A stretch of 64,000 nt of DNA from Agrococcus baldri (GCA_007988785.1 BJUU01000002.1:235267-299266), one strand, 5' to 3'. Positions 49,585 through 57,062 are shown, counted from the stretch's first letter. A program made the numbers and translations. Notes: a model not told the origin generated them from the sequence alone.

Positions 49585-49596
49585 GCCCCGGCCCCA

Positions 49597-50193
49597 TCAC
49601 CGGCGCGCGAGCGCCCAGCCGGCGAGCACGGTCAGCTGCGCGACGCCGGCGACGACCGCGCCGAGCTCGCCCCACGGCTCGCCGAGGGTGAGCGCGAGCG
49701 CGAGGCCGACGATGCCCGCAGCGGCCACGACGCGCCCCAGGCGGGCGAGCATCCGCTCTCGGAACGCCCACGCGAAGGGGATGAAGTGGAGGCCGACGCA
49801 CACAGCGATCCACGAGCCGGCGGCGTGCGTCGCGTCGACGCCGGTCAGCAGCGCGCGGCCGCCGGCGATGGCCGCGAGCATCGCCGCCACCGAGCCGAGG
49901 TAGAGCAGCCAGGCGAAGCGGTGCGGTGTCGCGGGTGCGCCGAGCGCCGCGGGTGCGAGGAACAGGCGCCAGACGCACAGCGCCGCGAGCGCGACCGCCA
50001 CGATCCGCAGCGCGAGCAGCCAGGCCTCGCTAACGGCGTCGGTGCCGTACGACCACGCGAAGACCAGCCCGCCGACGATCGCGATCGACGAGCCGACGCG
50101 GCGGGGGTCTGCGCGATGGCGGCCCTCGTGCATGCGGCGGCGCTGCGGGTCGGGCATGCGCTCCATCCAGGCGAGGTCTCTCGGGTTGCTCAT
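49597..50193 (-). CDS. Small membrane protein of unknown function
   Basis: 198-residue protein. A charged cytoplasmic N-terminus of about 35 residues (RMPDPQRRRMHEGRHRAD) is followed by six predicted membrane segments. No family motif is recognised. It is divergent from the membrane-protein/HTH pair at 50.2-51.2 kb, and the shared 45-base control region contains an inverted repeat, so the same regulator may act on it. AAGGTCT upstream of the ATG could serve as a weak ribosome site. Confidence 0.65.
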   Translation of the reverse strand: MSNPRDLAWMERMPDPQRRRMHEGRHRADPRRVGSSIAIVGGLVFAWSYGTDAVSEAWLLALRIVAVALAALCVWRLFLAPAALGAPATPHRFAWLLYLGSVAAMLAAIAGGRALLTGVDATHAAGSWIAVCVGLHFIPFAWAFRERMLARLGRVVAAAGIVGLALALTLGEPWGELGAVVAGVAQLTVLAGWALARR

Positions 50194-50202
50194 GCGGAGA
50201 CC

Positions 50203-50232
50203 TTGACACAAAGTAGTTTGCGTTGCAAACTT
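50203..50232 (+). promoter_or_regulatory. Leaderless promoter with embedded operator
   Basis: Consensus -35 TTGACA (50203-50208), 18-base spacer, -10 AAACTT (50227-50232), placing transcription start at the ATG at 50239. The inverted repeat AGTTTGC-GTT-GCAAACT (50215-50231) fills the spacer and -10, so a bound dimer would block the promoter. The small HTH protein encoded downstream is the obvious candidate. Confidence 0.65.
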
Positions 50233-50238
50233 AATTGC

Positions 50239-50907
50239 ATGAACGCGAACCAGGACACGACGCCGCTCCCGGAGGACGAGCAGGCACTCGACCCGCGCGC
50301 CATGGCCGAGCTCATGGCGGCGCAACGCACGACGGTGCAGCGCTCGCAGTCGCGCGGCGTGCGCATCATCCTGGGCGGCTGGGCCTTCGCCTGGATCGTC
50401 GGCTTCCTCGCACTCTGGAGCGGAACGGCAGGCGGCAATCCGCTCTTCACGCTGCCCGGCGGCCTCGAGTGGTGGATCTTCGGCGCCGCCATGGCCGTCG
50501 GCGTGATCGTCGCCACCGTGACGGGCACGCGGATGGGCAGGGGCGTGCAGGGACAGTCGACCACCGCCGGCAAGCTCTATGGGCTCGCCGCGGCGGCCTC
50601 GTTCGTCGCCATGTGGCTGTTCATCAGCGCCCTGCGCAGGCACGTCGAGATCGACGCCGAGACCGCGGCGCTGCTGTACGTCGGCGCCTTCGTCCTCACC
50701 GTCGGGGTCGTCTACGCCGTGGGCTCGGCCATGAGCCGCTCGTGGGCGCAGTTCTTCTTCGGGCTCGCGATACTGCTGCTGGCCATCGGAGCGACGCTGC
50801 TGGGCGCTCCGCACCACCTCCTGCTCTACGCGCTCGTGGGTGGAGGCCTCATGCTCGCCTTCACCTGGATGCTCGGCCGCTCGGTCGCCGCCGGTCCCGG
50901 GGCCTGA
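50239..50907 (+). CDS. Membrane protein of unknown function, paired with HTH regulator
   Basis: 222-residue protein. A hydrophilic N-terminus of about 40 residues is followed by five or six membrane segments in three obvious pairs (IILGGWAFAWIVGFLALW, WWIFGAAMAVGVIVATV, FVAMWLFISAL and others). Translation seems to begin at the first base of the transcript. The next gene, a small winged-helix regulator, starts two bases after its stop. A membrane protein plus small HTH protein pair of this kind is common in Actinobacteria, but the function is unknown. Confidence 0.75.
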   Translation: MNANQDTTPLPEDEQALDPRAMAELMAAQRTTVQRSQSRGVRIILGGWAFAWIVGFLALWSGTAGGNPLFTLPGGLEWWIFGAAMAVGVIVATVTGTRMGRGVQGQSTTAGKLYGLAAAASFVAMWLFISALRRHVEIDAETAALLYVGAFVLTVGVVYAVGSAMSRSWAQFFFGLAILLLAIGATLLGAPHHLLLYALVGGGLMLAFTWMLGRSVAAGPGA

Positions 50908-50909
50908 CG

Positions 50910-51200
50910 ATGGGCGAGCTCGACCCCGTGATCCACGCGCCATCCCGGCTGCGCATCGTGACGACGCTCAACGACCTGCTCGAGGAGGGCGACACCGTCA
51001 CCTTCCCCCGCCTGCAGGAGCTCCTCGCGATGACCGCAGGCAACCTCACCACGCACCTCGGCAAGCTCGAGGCCGCCGGCTACGTCAGCATCGCGAAGGC
51101 CTTCGAGGGCAAGCGGCCCGTGACCTCAGTCGCCATCACGCTCGAGGGCAGGGCGGCGTTCCGCGACTACCGGCGATCGCTGCTCGAGCTGCTGGGCTAG
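50910..51200 (+). CDS. Small winged-helix transcriptional regulator (MarR/ArsR-like, HTH_34 type)
   Basis: 96-residue single-domain regulator. The winged helix is clear: HAPSRLRIVTTLNDLLEEG, FPRLQELLAMTAGNLTTHLG, KLEAAGYVSIAKAFEGKRP and TSVAITLEGRAAFRDYR. No metal-binding cysteines or ligand domain are present. It is translated two bases after the membrane-protein stop, with no ribosome site of its own, so coupling is likely. The palindrome in the promoter of the pair is probably its operator, giving autoregulation. Confidence 0.85.
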   Translation: MGELDPVIHAPSRLRIVTTLNDLLEEGDTVTFPRLQELLAMTAGNLTTHLGKLEAAGYVSIAKAFEGKRPVTSVAITLEGRAAFRDYRRSLLELLG

Positions 51201-51202
51201 GG

Positions 51203-51242
51203 CGACCCGCTCGGCTGCCGGCGCTACGCGCCGACGGCCTCG
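51203..51242. repeat. 40-bp duplicate of the rocD 3' end
   Basis: These 40 bases are identical to 51276-51315, which hold the last codons and stop of the convergent rocD gene and its 3' flank. This copy lies in the rocD 3' region, three bases after the HTH gene ends. It is a local segmental duplication. Confidence 0.85.
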
Positions 51243-51252
51243 GTCTCGCGAC

Positions 51253-51271
51253 GCCGGCCGGAAGGGCCGGC
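51253..51271. terminator. Hairpin between the convergent HTH and rocD genes
   Basis: Arms GCCGGCC (51253-51259) and GGCCGGC (51265-51271) with a five-base loop GGAAG. It lies between the two 40-base repeats. Confidence 0.5.
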
Positions 51272-51275
51272 TCCT

Positions 51276-51315
51276 CGACCCGCTCGGCTGCCGGCGCTAC
51301 GCGCCGACGGCCTCG
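51276..51315. repeat. 40-bp repeat, coding copy at the rocD end
   Basis: Second copy of the repeat at 51203-51242. It includes the rocD stop codon and its final six codons. Confidence 0.85.
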
Positions 51316-52532
51316 CGGAACTCGCGGATGAGCATCTCGAGGTCGGCCTCGTCGATCACGATCGGCGGCGCAAGGCGCACGGTCTGGCCGTGCGTGTCCT
51401 TCGCCAGGATGCCCGCCTCGAGCAGCCGCAGGCAGACGTCGCGCGCCGTGCCGACGGCGGGATCGATGTCGATGCCGGCCCACAGGCCGACCCCGCGCAC
51501 CGCGGTGACCCCGTGCCCGACCAGCTCGGCGAGGCCCGCGTGCAGGCGAGCGCCCAGCTCGCGGGCGCGAGCCTGCATCTGGCCCTCCTCGAGCATCCGC
51601 ACCACCTCGTGCCCGACAGCCGCCGCGAGCGGGTTGCCGCCGAAGGTCGAGCCGTGCGAGCCGGGCGTCAGCACGCCCAGCACGTCCTCGTCCGCGACCA
51701 CGGCCGAGACCGGCACGACGCCGCCGCCCAGCGCCTTGCCGAGCAGGTACACGTCGGGCACGACGCCCTCGTTGTCGCACTGGAAGGTGGCGCCCGTGCG
51801 GCCGAGGCCCGACTGGATCTCGTCGGCGATGAACAGCACCCGCTCGCGCGTGGTCAGCTCGCGCACCGCCTGCAGGTAGCCGGCCGGCGGCACGTTGATG
51901 CCGGCCTCGCCCTGGATGGGCTCGAGCAGCACGGCGGCCGTGCTGGGCGTGATCGCGGCCTCGAGCGCGGCGATGTCGCCGAACGGCACCCGCACGAAGC
52001 CGGGCGTGAACGGCGCGTAGCCCTCGCGCGCATCCGGGTCGTCCGAGAACGACACGATCGTGGTCGTGCGGCCGTGGAAGTTGCCCTCCATCACGACGAT
52101 CTCGGCCTCGCCCGCGGGCACGCCCTTCACCTCGTAGGCCCAGCGGCGCGCCACCTTGATGGCCGACTCGACGGCCTCGGCACCGGTGTTCATCGGCAGC
52201 ACCATGTCCTTCTTCGCGAGTCGCGCGAGCGCCTCGACGAAGGGCCCGAGCGCCGCCGAGTGGAAGGCGCGGCTCGTGAGCGTGACGCGGTCGAGCTGCG
52301 CGTGCGCGGCGTCGAGCAGGCGTCGGTTGCCGTGCCCGAAGTTCATCGACGAGTAGGCCGCGAGACAGTCGAGGTAGCGGCGCCCGTCGACATCGGTGAC
52401 CCAGGCGCCATCCGCGGTCTCGACGACCACGGGCAGCGGGTGGTAGTTGTGCGCCGCGTGCGCCTCGACGGTGTCGATCGCCGCCTGCGTGGCCGCGCTC
52501 GGCGCATCCGTCGTCGTGGTCTGCTGGGTCAT
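51297..52532 (-). CDS. rocD: Ornithine aminotransferase
   Basis: 411-residue class III PLP aminotransferase that converts ornithine and 2-oxoglutarate to glutamate semialdehyde and glutamate. Recognisable parts are DVDGRRYLDCLAAYSSMNFG, NTGAEAVESAIKVARRW, the cofactor Asp in FIADEIQSGLGRTG, Lys in YLLGKALGGG and the HGSTFGGNPLAAAVG loop. GGAGG lies just before the ATG. It follows the dimethylargininase gene by 28 bases on the same strand, so the two form an operon for arginine-derived compounds. Confidence 0.93.
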   Translation of the reverse strand: MTQQTTTTDAPSAATQAAIDTVEAHAAHNYHPLPVVVETADGAWVTDVDGRRYLDCLAAYSSMNFGHGNRRLLDAAHAQLDRVTLTSRAFHSAALGPFVEALARLAKKDMVLPMNTGAEAVESAIKVARRWAYEVKGVPAGEAEIVVMEGNFHGRTTTIVSFSDDPDAREGYAPFTPGFVRVPFGDIAALEAAITPSTAAVLLEPIQGEAGINVPPAGYLQAVRELTTRERVLFIADEIQSGLGRTGATFQCDNEGVVPDVYLLGKALGGGVVPVSAVVADEDVLGVLTPGSHGSTFGGNPLAAAVGHEVVRMLEEGQMQARARELGARLHAGLAELVGHGVTAVRGVGLWAGIDIDPAVGTARDVCLRLLEAGILAKDTHGQTVRLAPPIVIDEADLEMLIREFREAVGA

Positions 52533-52560
52533 CGTCGCCTCCGTGCTACGTCGGTCGTGG

Positions 52561-53400
52561 TCATCGTCGCAGCTCCAGCGTGCAGCACTTGATGCCGCCG
52601 CCGCCGAGCAGCAGCTCGCTCAGGTCGAGGCCGATCGTCTCGAAGCCGCGCTCGCGCAGCTGCCGCTCGAAGCCGCTCGCGCGCTGGGCGATCACCATGG
52701 TGCGGCCGTCGCCGAAGGAGTTGAGGCCCAGGACGGATGCGTCGGCCTCGTCGACGAGGATGGCGTCGGGGTAGCGGCGCTCGAGCTCGCCGAGGCTCGC
52801 CTCGTCGAAGGCGGCCGGCAGGTAGGCGACGCTCTCGTCGTCGAGGATCGCCATCGCGGTGTCGAGGTGGTAGAACCGCGGGTCGACCAGGCGCAGGCTG
52901 ACGACCTCGCGGTCGAAGATGCGGCGCAGCTCGTCGTGCGACTCGAGGCTCGTGCGGAACCCGTGGCCGGCCAGGATGGCGCCGTTCGAGAGCAGCATGT
53001 CGCCCTCGCCCTCGTTGACGTGCTCGGGCTCGTGCACCTCGAAGCCGTTGGCGGCGAACCACTCCATGTAGGCCGGGCCCTCCGGCTCGCGCTCGGCGTA
53101 GGTGAACTTCGCGCCGTAGGCGTGCCCGTCGAGCGTGAAGCCGCCGTTCGCGGCGTAGACCATGTCGTCGAGCCCGGCGACCGGGTCGATGAGCTCGACG
53201 TCGTAGCCGAGCCACGTGTACGCGTCGTGCAGCGTCTGCCACTGGGCGACGGCGCGGTCGGCGCTCGTGGGCCTCGACGGATCCATCCAGACGTTGATCG
53301 TGGAGCTGACCGTGAAGTGCTCGGGGCGGCACATCAGCACCGTCTTGTGCTTGGGCGTGCGGCCGCCGGCGGGCGCGGTCATGGTCGTCTCGTGCTGCAT
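52561..53400 (-). CDS. ddaH: Dimethylargininase/arginine deiminase-fold amidinohydrolase
   Basis: 279-residue guanidino-group-modifying enzyme. Conserved features are CRPEHFTVSSTINVWMD at the N-terminus, the early AANGGF, NEGEGDMLLS, the catalytic His in FYHLDTAMAIL, and the nucleophile Cys near the end in GGGGIKCCTLE. The family hydrolyses methylarginines to citrulline and dimethylamine, and some members use arginine itself. The start at 53400 is the furthest reasonable ATG, and 53382 is an alternative. It is the first gene of the operon with ornithine aminotransferase and divergent from an Lrp-type regulator. Confidence 0.84.
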   Translation of the reverse strand: MQHETTMTAPAGGRTPKHKTVLMCRPEHFTVSSTINVWMDPSRPTSADRAVAQWQTLHDAYTWLGYDVELIDPVAGLDDMVYAANGGFTLDGHAYGAKFTYAEREPEGPAYMEWFAANGFEVHEPEHVNEGEGDMLLSNGAILAGHGFRTSLESHDELRRIFDREVVSLRLVDPRFYHLDTAMAILDDESVAYLPAAFDEASLGELERRYPDAILVDEADASVLGLNSFGDGRTMVIAQRASGFERQLRERGFETIGLDLSELLLGGGGIKCCTLELRR

Positions 53401-53478
53401 GCTTCGATGGTCGCAACGAATCGACGCAATCGGGTCGGCCGGAGCGCAGGTTTCTTGCTGATCGGTCGGTCCGCGTCG

Positions 53479-53484
53479 TAGATT
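53479..53484 (+). promoter_or_regulatory. -10 box of a leaderless promoter
   Basis: TAGATT, seven bases before the ATG at 53492, with a possible -35 TTGCTG (53455-53460) 18 bases upstream. Confidence 0.55.
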
Positions 53485-53491
53485 CGTGCAT

Positions 53492-53929
53492 ATGGACCGC
53501 ATCGACCACGGCATCATCGATCAGTTGCGCCTGAATGCTCGCGCCGGCTACGCCGACATCGGCGCCGAGGTGGGGCTCTCGGCCTCCGCGGTGAAGCGGC
53601 GCATCGACCGGCTCGTCGCCGACGGCGTCATCCGCGGCTTCACCGTGCAGATCGACCCCAAGGTCGAGGGGCTCGCGACCGAGGCCTACGTCGAGCTGTT
53701 CTGCCGCGGCACCGTCTCGCCCTCCGACCTCAAGCGCATGCTCGCGGGGGTGCCGGAGGTGATCGAGGCGAGCACCGTCACCGGCAAGGCCGACGCGATC
53801 GTCATGATGCGGGCGCGCGACGTGATCGCCTTCGAGGAGGCGCTCGAGAAGGTGCGCGCGGCGGCCTCGGTCGACCACACGACCTCGGCGATCCTGCTCT
53901 CGAAGCTCATCAGCCGCAACGCCGGGTAG
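53492..53929 (+). CDS. Lrp/AsnC-family transcriptional regulator
   Basis: 145-residue regulator. The N-terminal helix-turn-helix (IDHGIIDQLRLNARAGYADI, VGLSASAVKRRIDRLVADGV) is followed by the RAM ligand domain (FTVQIDPKVEGLATEAYVEL, DAIVMMRARD). A GTG at 53486 is in frame, but the ATG at 53492 sits correctly behind the -10 box. It is divergent from the dimethylargininase/ornithine aminotransferase operon and probably activates it in response to arginine, ornithine or citrulline, as Lrp-type ArgR/RocR analogues do. The ligand is inferred. Confidence 0.9.
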   Translation: MDRIDHGIIDQLRLNARAGYADIGAEVGLSASAVKRRIDRLVADGVIRGFTVQIDPKVEGLATEAYVELFCRGTVSPSDLKRMLAGVPEVIEASTVTGKADAIVMMRARDVIAFEEALEKVRAAASVDHTTSAILLSKLISRNAG

Positions 53930-53936
53930 GCGGCGC

Positions 53937-54458
53937 CTACCGCCGCGCGGGCGGAGCCGCGGGCTGCGCCGCAGGCTGAGCCGCGCGGCGCTTGCGCCGC
54001 ACGTAGAGCTGCTTCCGCACGATCGCGACCGTCTCGCCCCGCTCATCGCGGATCGCGGTCTCCACCCAGTGCAGCGCCTTCTGCCCACCCGACGTGGCCT
54101 CGCGCAGCTCGTCGAGCAGCGCATCCGTCACGTGGAACTCCGCGCGCACCACACCCTTGCCGGGCTTCACGAACTCGATCTCGCCGCGCTTGTCCCACAC
54201 CAGGTACTCGTCGCCGAGCCCCCGCAGCACCATGATCATCCAGAACGCGTCGGTCATGGAGAAGAGCGAGCCGCCGAACTGCGTGCCGACGTAGTTGCGC
54301 GTCAGCGGGCTGAAGCCCAGGCGCACGCGCACGTGCCGGAAGTCGCTGGTCATCTTCTCGACGCGGATGCCCGCGAAGCGATACGGCGGCCACAGGTTCA
54401 TGACCGCCTTGGTCGCGCGGGCGTCGGTGGAGATCTGGTGCCAGCTCGGGATGCGCAT
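53937..54458 (-). CDS. DUF4442 hotdog-fold (thioesterase-like) protein
   Basis: 173-residue single hotdog-fold protein of the DUF4442 group. The central helix segment NYVGTQFGGSLFSMTDAFWM and the strand VRAEFHVTDALLDEL are diagnostic; the C-terminus is a basic, Ala/Pro/Gln-rich tail of repeated AQPAA. It would resemble acyl-CoA thioesterases, but the true substrate is unknown. A -10 box TAGCGT seven bases before the ATG indicates leaderless transcription. It is divergent from the NUDIX gene and convergent with the Lrp gene, only seven bases apart. Confidence 0.83.
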   Translation of the reverse strand: MRIPSWHQISTDARATKAVMNLWPPYRFAGIRVEKMTSDFRHVRVRLGFSPLTRNYVGTQFGGSLFSMTDAFWMIMVLRGLGDEYLVWDKRGEIEFVKPGKGVVRAEFHVTDALLDELREATSGGQKALHWVETAIRDERGETVAIVRKQLYVRRKRRAAQPAAQPAAPPARR

Positions 54459-54465
54459 GCGGGCG

Positions 54466-54471
54466 ACGCTA
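54466..54471 (-). promoter_or_regulatory. -10 box of a leaderless promoter
   Basis: TAGCGT on the minus strand, seven bases before the ATG at 54458. Confidence 0.5.
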
Positions 54472-54530
54472 GCGGCACTCCTGCCGCACGATGCGGCGCG
54501 TTGTGGGGCATGCACAGCGGATGCGCCGCC

Positions 54531-54536
54531 TACCCT
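54531..54536 (+). promoter_or_regulatory. -10 box of a leaderless promoter
   Basis: TACCCT, six bases before the ATG of the NUDIX gene at 54543. Confidence 0.5.
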
Positions 54537-54542
54537 GGTCGC

Positions 54543-54953
54543 ATGGGCGTCATCACGGTGTCTGCGATCTGCTTCGAGCGCGCGGACGGCACGGTGCTGA
54601 CGGTGCGCAAGCGCGGCACCGATCGCTGGATGCTGCCGGGCGGCAAGCCCGAGGGCGGCGAGAGCGCGGCCGAGTGCGCGGTGCGCGAGGTGCACGAGGA
54701 GCTCGGCGTCGAGATCGCGATCAGCGCGCTCGAGCCGATGGGCGAGTTCGAGACGGTGGCCGCGAACGAGGCCGGCTTCGCGCTGCGCGCGAGCGTCTTC
54801 CGCACGCGCGTCGAGATCGCGCCGCGCGTGCAGGCGGAGATCGAGGCGGCCCGCTGGATCGACCCGGCGGTCGGCATCGACGACGAGGCCGAGGCGCCGC
54901 TGAACCGCGAGCTGGTGTTCCCGCTGCTGCTGGGTGAGAGGTCGCGCTCCTAG
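54543..54953 (+). CDS. NUDIX hydrolase
   Basis: 136-residue single-domain NUDIX enzyme. The NUDIX box is complete: GGKPEGGESAAECA then VREVHEELGVE, with the metal-binding glutamates of REVHEELG. The domain begins ITVSAICFERADGTVLTVRK, typical of MutT-like members, and ends about where the fold ends. It would hydrolyse a nucleoside diphosphate linked to another group, either as house-cleaning or in mutation avoidance. The specific substrate is unknown. It is leaderless, and a hairpin-rich gap follows it. Confidence 0.9.
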   Translation: MGVITVSAICFERADGTVLTVRKRGTDRWMLPGGKPEGGESAAECAVREVHEELGVEIAISALEPMGEFETVAANEAGFALRASVFRTRVEIAPRVQAEIEAARWIDPAVGIDDEAEAPLNRELVFPLLLGERSRS

Positions 54954-55006
54954 ACCGAGGCCGAGACGGCCCCGGCGCCGAGGTCGCTCCACCGCGCATG
55001 CGAAGG

Positions 55007-55223
55007 GGGCCCGACCTCACGGTCGAGCCCACCTTGCAAAGTAGGACAGCGCCGAAGCGCCGCGCATTGTCCCGTCGATGGAGCGGGACTCCCTCTGCAT
55101 CCCTCGGCCGAAGCGTCAGGACCCTGTCAAAGCCCGATTCCCCTTGCGGGGCCCCAGCCGGGCTGTTCGTTCACGCTACGCCGGGTACCTAGGAGACGTC
55201 GATGGGGAGAACTCCCCATCGAC
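55007..55223. other. Hairpin-rich intergenic element, possible structured RNA
   Basis: In the 294-base convergent gap, five stems are visible: 55007-55016/55021-55030 with loop TCAC and one mismatch; GGACA/TGTCC (55044-55048/55068-55072) enclosing GCGC-CGAA-GCGC; GTCCCG/CGGGAC (55069-55074/55084-55089), which shares bases with the preceding stem and so excludes it; AGCCCG/CGGGCT (55131-55136/55159-55164) enclosing CCCC-TTGC-GGGG; and a 12-base perfect stem 55198-55209/55212-55223. It has no recognised tRNA, tmRNA, RNase P, SRP or riboswitch core. It is far more structured than terminators need. Strand is undetermined. Confidence 0.45.
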
Positions 55224-55247
55224 TGAGCGTGCGTGTCCCCCAAGGGG

Positions 55248-56567
55248 TCAGCTGGTGTGGCGGGGCGAGTGCCAGGCGAGCATCCAGTCGCCGGCGATCT
55301 CGGTCGCGAGCTCCGGCGTCAGGTTGAGCAGGCCGTTGCGCGCGGCGACCAGCAGCGGGTTGCGCATGCGCGTGTTCGTGCGCGCGAGCCGCTCGGAGAT
55401 CGTCATGAAGCGCTGGGTGCGGGCGACGCGCTCGCGGTCGTACTCGAGCAGCGCCTGATCGAGGGAGTGATCCCCGAGCAGGATGCCGAGGGTCGCGGCA
55501 TCCTCGAAGCTCGCGTTGCCGCCCTGGCCGAGGGTGGGCAGCATCGCGTGCGCCGCGTCGCCCACGAGCACGACCCCCGGCCGGTGGTACGAGCGCAGGC
55601 GGGTCGCGAGCGAGAACAGGTCGCGCCGGATGATGCCGGCCTGCGGGGTCGCGGCGATGTGGTCGCGCACCTCGGGCGCCCAGTCGTCGAACTGCGCGAG
55701 CGCGGCGACGATCTCGTCGTCCGCCCGCCTGCCCATGCGGGCGAACGACATGCCCCACCAGTAGACGCGGCCGCCGTCGATCGGCTCCATGCCGAACTCG
55801 GCGCCGCGGCCGAGGTACATGCGCGGGCCGGCGGGCGAGTCGGCCTCGGCCTGCACGACGCCGAGCCACGCGGTGGCGCCCGAGTAGTCGGTGCGCGCCT
55901 TCGGCCACAGCGCCTGGCGCACCGCCGAGTCGATGCCGTCCGCGCCGACGACCAGGTCGGCCTCGAGGGTTTCGAAGCGGGCGTCCTCGACGGCCCGCAC
56001 CTGCGCCTTCGACGCGCGCGACTCGGCCTTGCGGTCGATGGGCTCGTCGCCGGGCTCGAGGGCTCGGTGGATGCGGCGGCCGAGCTTGGTGCCGCGCGCG
56101 CGGTCCTTGCGGCGCTCGCGCTCGCTGCGCGCGTCGCTCGAATCCGGGTCGGCCGCGCCGTGCTCGATCGTGACGGACGCGCGGCCGCCGCCGGACGCAT
56201 CCGTCCCCGAGACCACGCGCATGCCCGTCTCGATCTCGCGGTCGCCGCGCAGGATCTCGTGCAGCGTCGCCCGGTGGATGGCGTGCACCGCGCTGGAGTC
56301 GGCCTGCAGCTGCTGCTGGAGGGGCGAGCCCTGGTCGGTGAGGATGCCCTCGGGCAGCGCCCGCACGGCGCGCTCGCGCACGGCGTCGCCGACGCCGAGC
56401 TCGTCGAGCGCCGCGAGGCCGTTCCCGGTCACGGTGATGCCCGCGCCGAGGGCTCGCGCCTCCTGCGCCGACTCGAGCACCCGCACCTGCCAGCCGGCGG
56501 CCTCGAGGCCGCGGGCGGCGGCGAGCCCGCCGAGTCCTGCACCGACGATGATGGCGGTCTGCGTCAT
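55248..56567 (-). CDS. FAD-dependent monooxygenase (PHBH-like) with a charged insert
   Basis: 439-residue class A flavoprotein monooxygenase. Motifs are the N-terminal FAD loop VGAGLGGLAAARGLEAAGW, the DG motif LVVGADGIDSAVR, and the GD motif VVLVGDAAHAMLPTLGQGGN. Members hydroxylate aromatic or other substrates using NAD(P)H and O2. Residues about 137-196 are a highly charged, probably disordered stretch (SSDARSERERRKDRARG and beyond) not usual for the family. TAGCCT seven bases before the ATG indicates leaderless transcription. The substrate is unknown; it lies alone rather than in a pathway cluster. Confidence 0.87.
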   Translation of the reverse strand: MTQTAIIVGAGLGGLAAARGLEAAGWQVRVLESAQEARALGAGITVTGNGLAALDELGVGDAVRERAVRALPEGILTDQGSPLQQQLQADSSAVHAIHRATLHEILRGDREIETGMRVVSGTDASGGGRASVTIEHGAADPDSSDARSERERRKDRARGTKLGRRIHRALEPGDEPIDRKAESRASKAQVRAVEDARFETLEADLVVGADGIDSAVRQALWPKARTDYSGATAWLGVVQAEADSPAGPRMYLGRGAEFGMEPIDGGRVYWWGMSFARMGRRADDEIVAALAQFDDWAPEVRDHIAATPQAGIIRRDLFSLATRLRSYHRPGVVLVGDAAHAMLPTLGQGGNASFEDAATLGILLGDHSLDQALLEYDRERVARTQRFMTISERLARTNTRMRNPLLVAARNGLLNLTPELATEIAGDWMLAWHSPRHTS

Positions 56568-56574
56568 GCCCCCG

Positions 56575-56580
56575 AGGCTA
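56575..56580 (-). promoter_or_regulatory. -10 box of a leaderless promoter
   Basis: TAGCCT on the minus strand, seven bases before the ATG at 56567. Confidence 0.5.
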
Positions 56581-56673
56581 ACGGCCGCGGCTGGGCGCGG
56601 CCACCGCATCCCGACGGCCATGCGCGCGCGATGTGCACGTCAGGTGCACATCGGCGCCGCATGGCCGTCGAGG

Positions 56674-57033
56674 TCAGTCGTGCGCGGGGGCGTCGGCCTC
56701 ACCGGCGCGCTGCGAGACGCGGCGATCCCAGACGAGCCACTTGTCGTCGATCGCCTGCTCGATGTCGACCCCCGTCGCCTCGGCGAGCGCGAGCAGCATG
56801 CCCACCGCATCCGCGAGCTCGAGCGCGTAGCGGCGCTCGATCTCGGCCGGCGTGTGGCCCTTGTCGCGCTGCCTGCCGGTCTTGGCGAGGTAGGCCTGCA
56901 CGAGCTCGCCGACCTCCTCCTGCAGCTTCAGCACGAGCCAGTCGGCGTCGCGCTCGAAGCCGTAGATCTCGGCGTAGCGGCGCGAGATCGCATCGATCTG
57001 CCGGGCGGTCGCACGCATCTCCATGCCGCCCAT
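56674..57033 (-). CDS. MazG-like nucleotide pyrophosphohydrolase
   Basis: 119-residue all-helical MazG-fold protein. The Mg2+ site is marked by LKLQEEVGELVQAYL and ALELADAVGMLLALAE, giving the EExxE...ExxD pattern. It hydrolyses nucleoside triphosphates or related pyrophosphates to monophosphates. Three ATG codons lie close together (57033, 57024, 57018) and none has a clear ribosome site; I keep the longest. It is divergent from the carbonic anhydrase gene with only 29 bases between the two starts. Confidence 0.82.
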   Translation of the reverse strand: MGGMEMRATARQIDAISRRYAEIYGFERDADWLVLKLQEEVGELVQAYLAKTGRQRDKGHTPAEIERRYALELADAVGMLLALAEATGVDIEQAIDDKWLVWDRRVSQRAGEADAPAHD

Positions 57034-57048
57034 GCTGGCACGCAGGCG

Positions 57049-57054
57049 TAGATT
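57049..57054 (+). promoter_or_regulatory. -10 box of a leaderless promoter
   Basis: TAGATT, eight bases before the carbonic anhydrase ATG at 57063. Confidence 0.5.
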
Positions 57055-57062
57055 CTTGAGCT

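Noticed and set aside
54998..55192. A 64-codon reading frame in the hairpin-rich gap
   Set aside because: It has no ribosome site or -10 box, has a basic low-complexity product and runs through several stems; structure explains the region better than coding.
54954..55247. tmRNA, RNase P RNA, SRP RNA or a known riboswitch
   Set aside because: No conserved cores, tag reading frame, T-loop or aptamer motifs were found on either strand, and no gene starts downstream.
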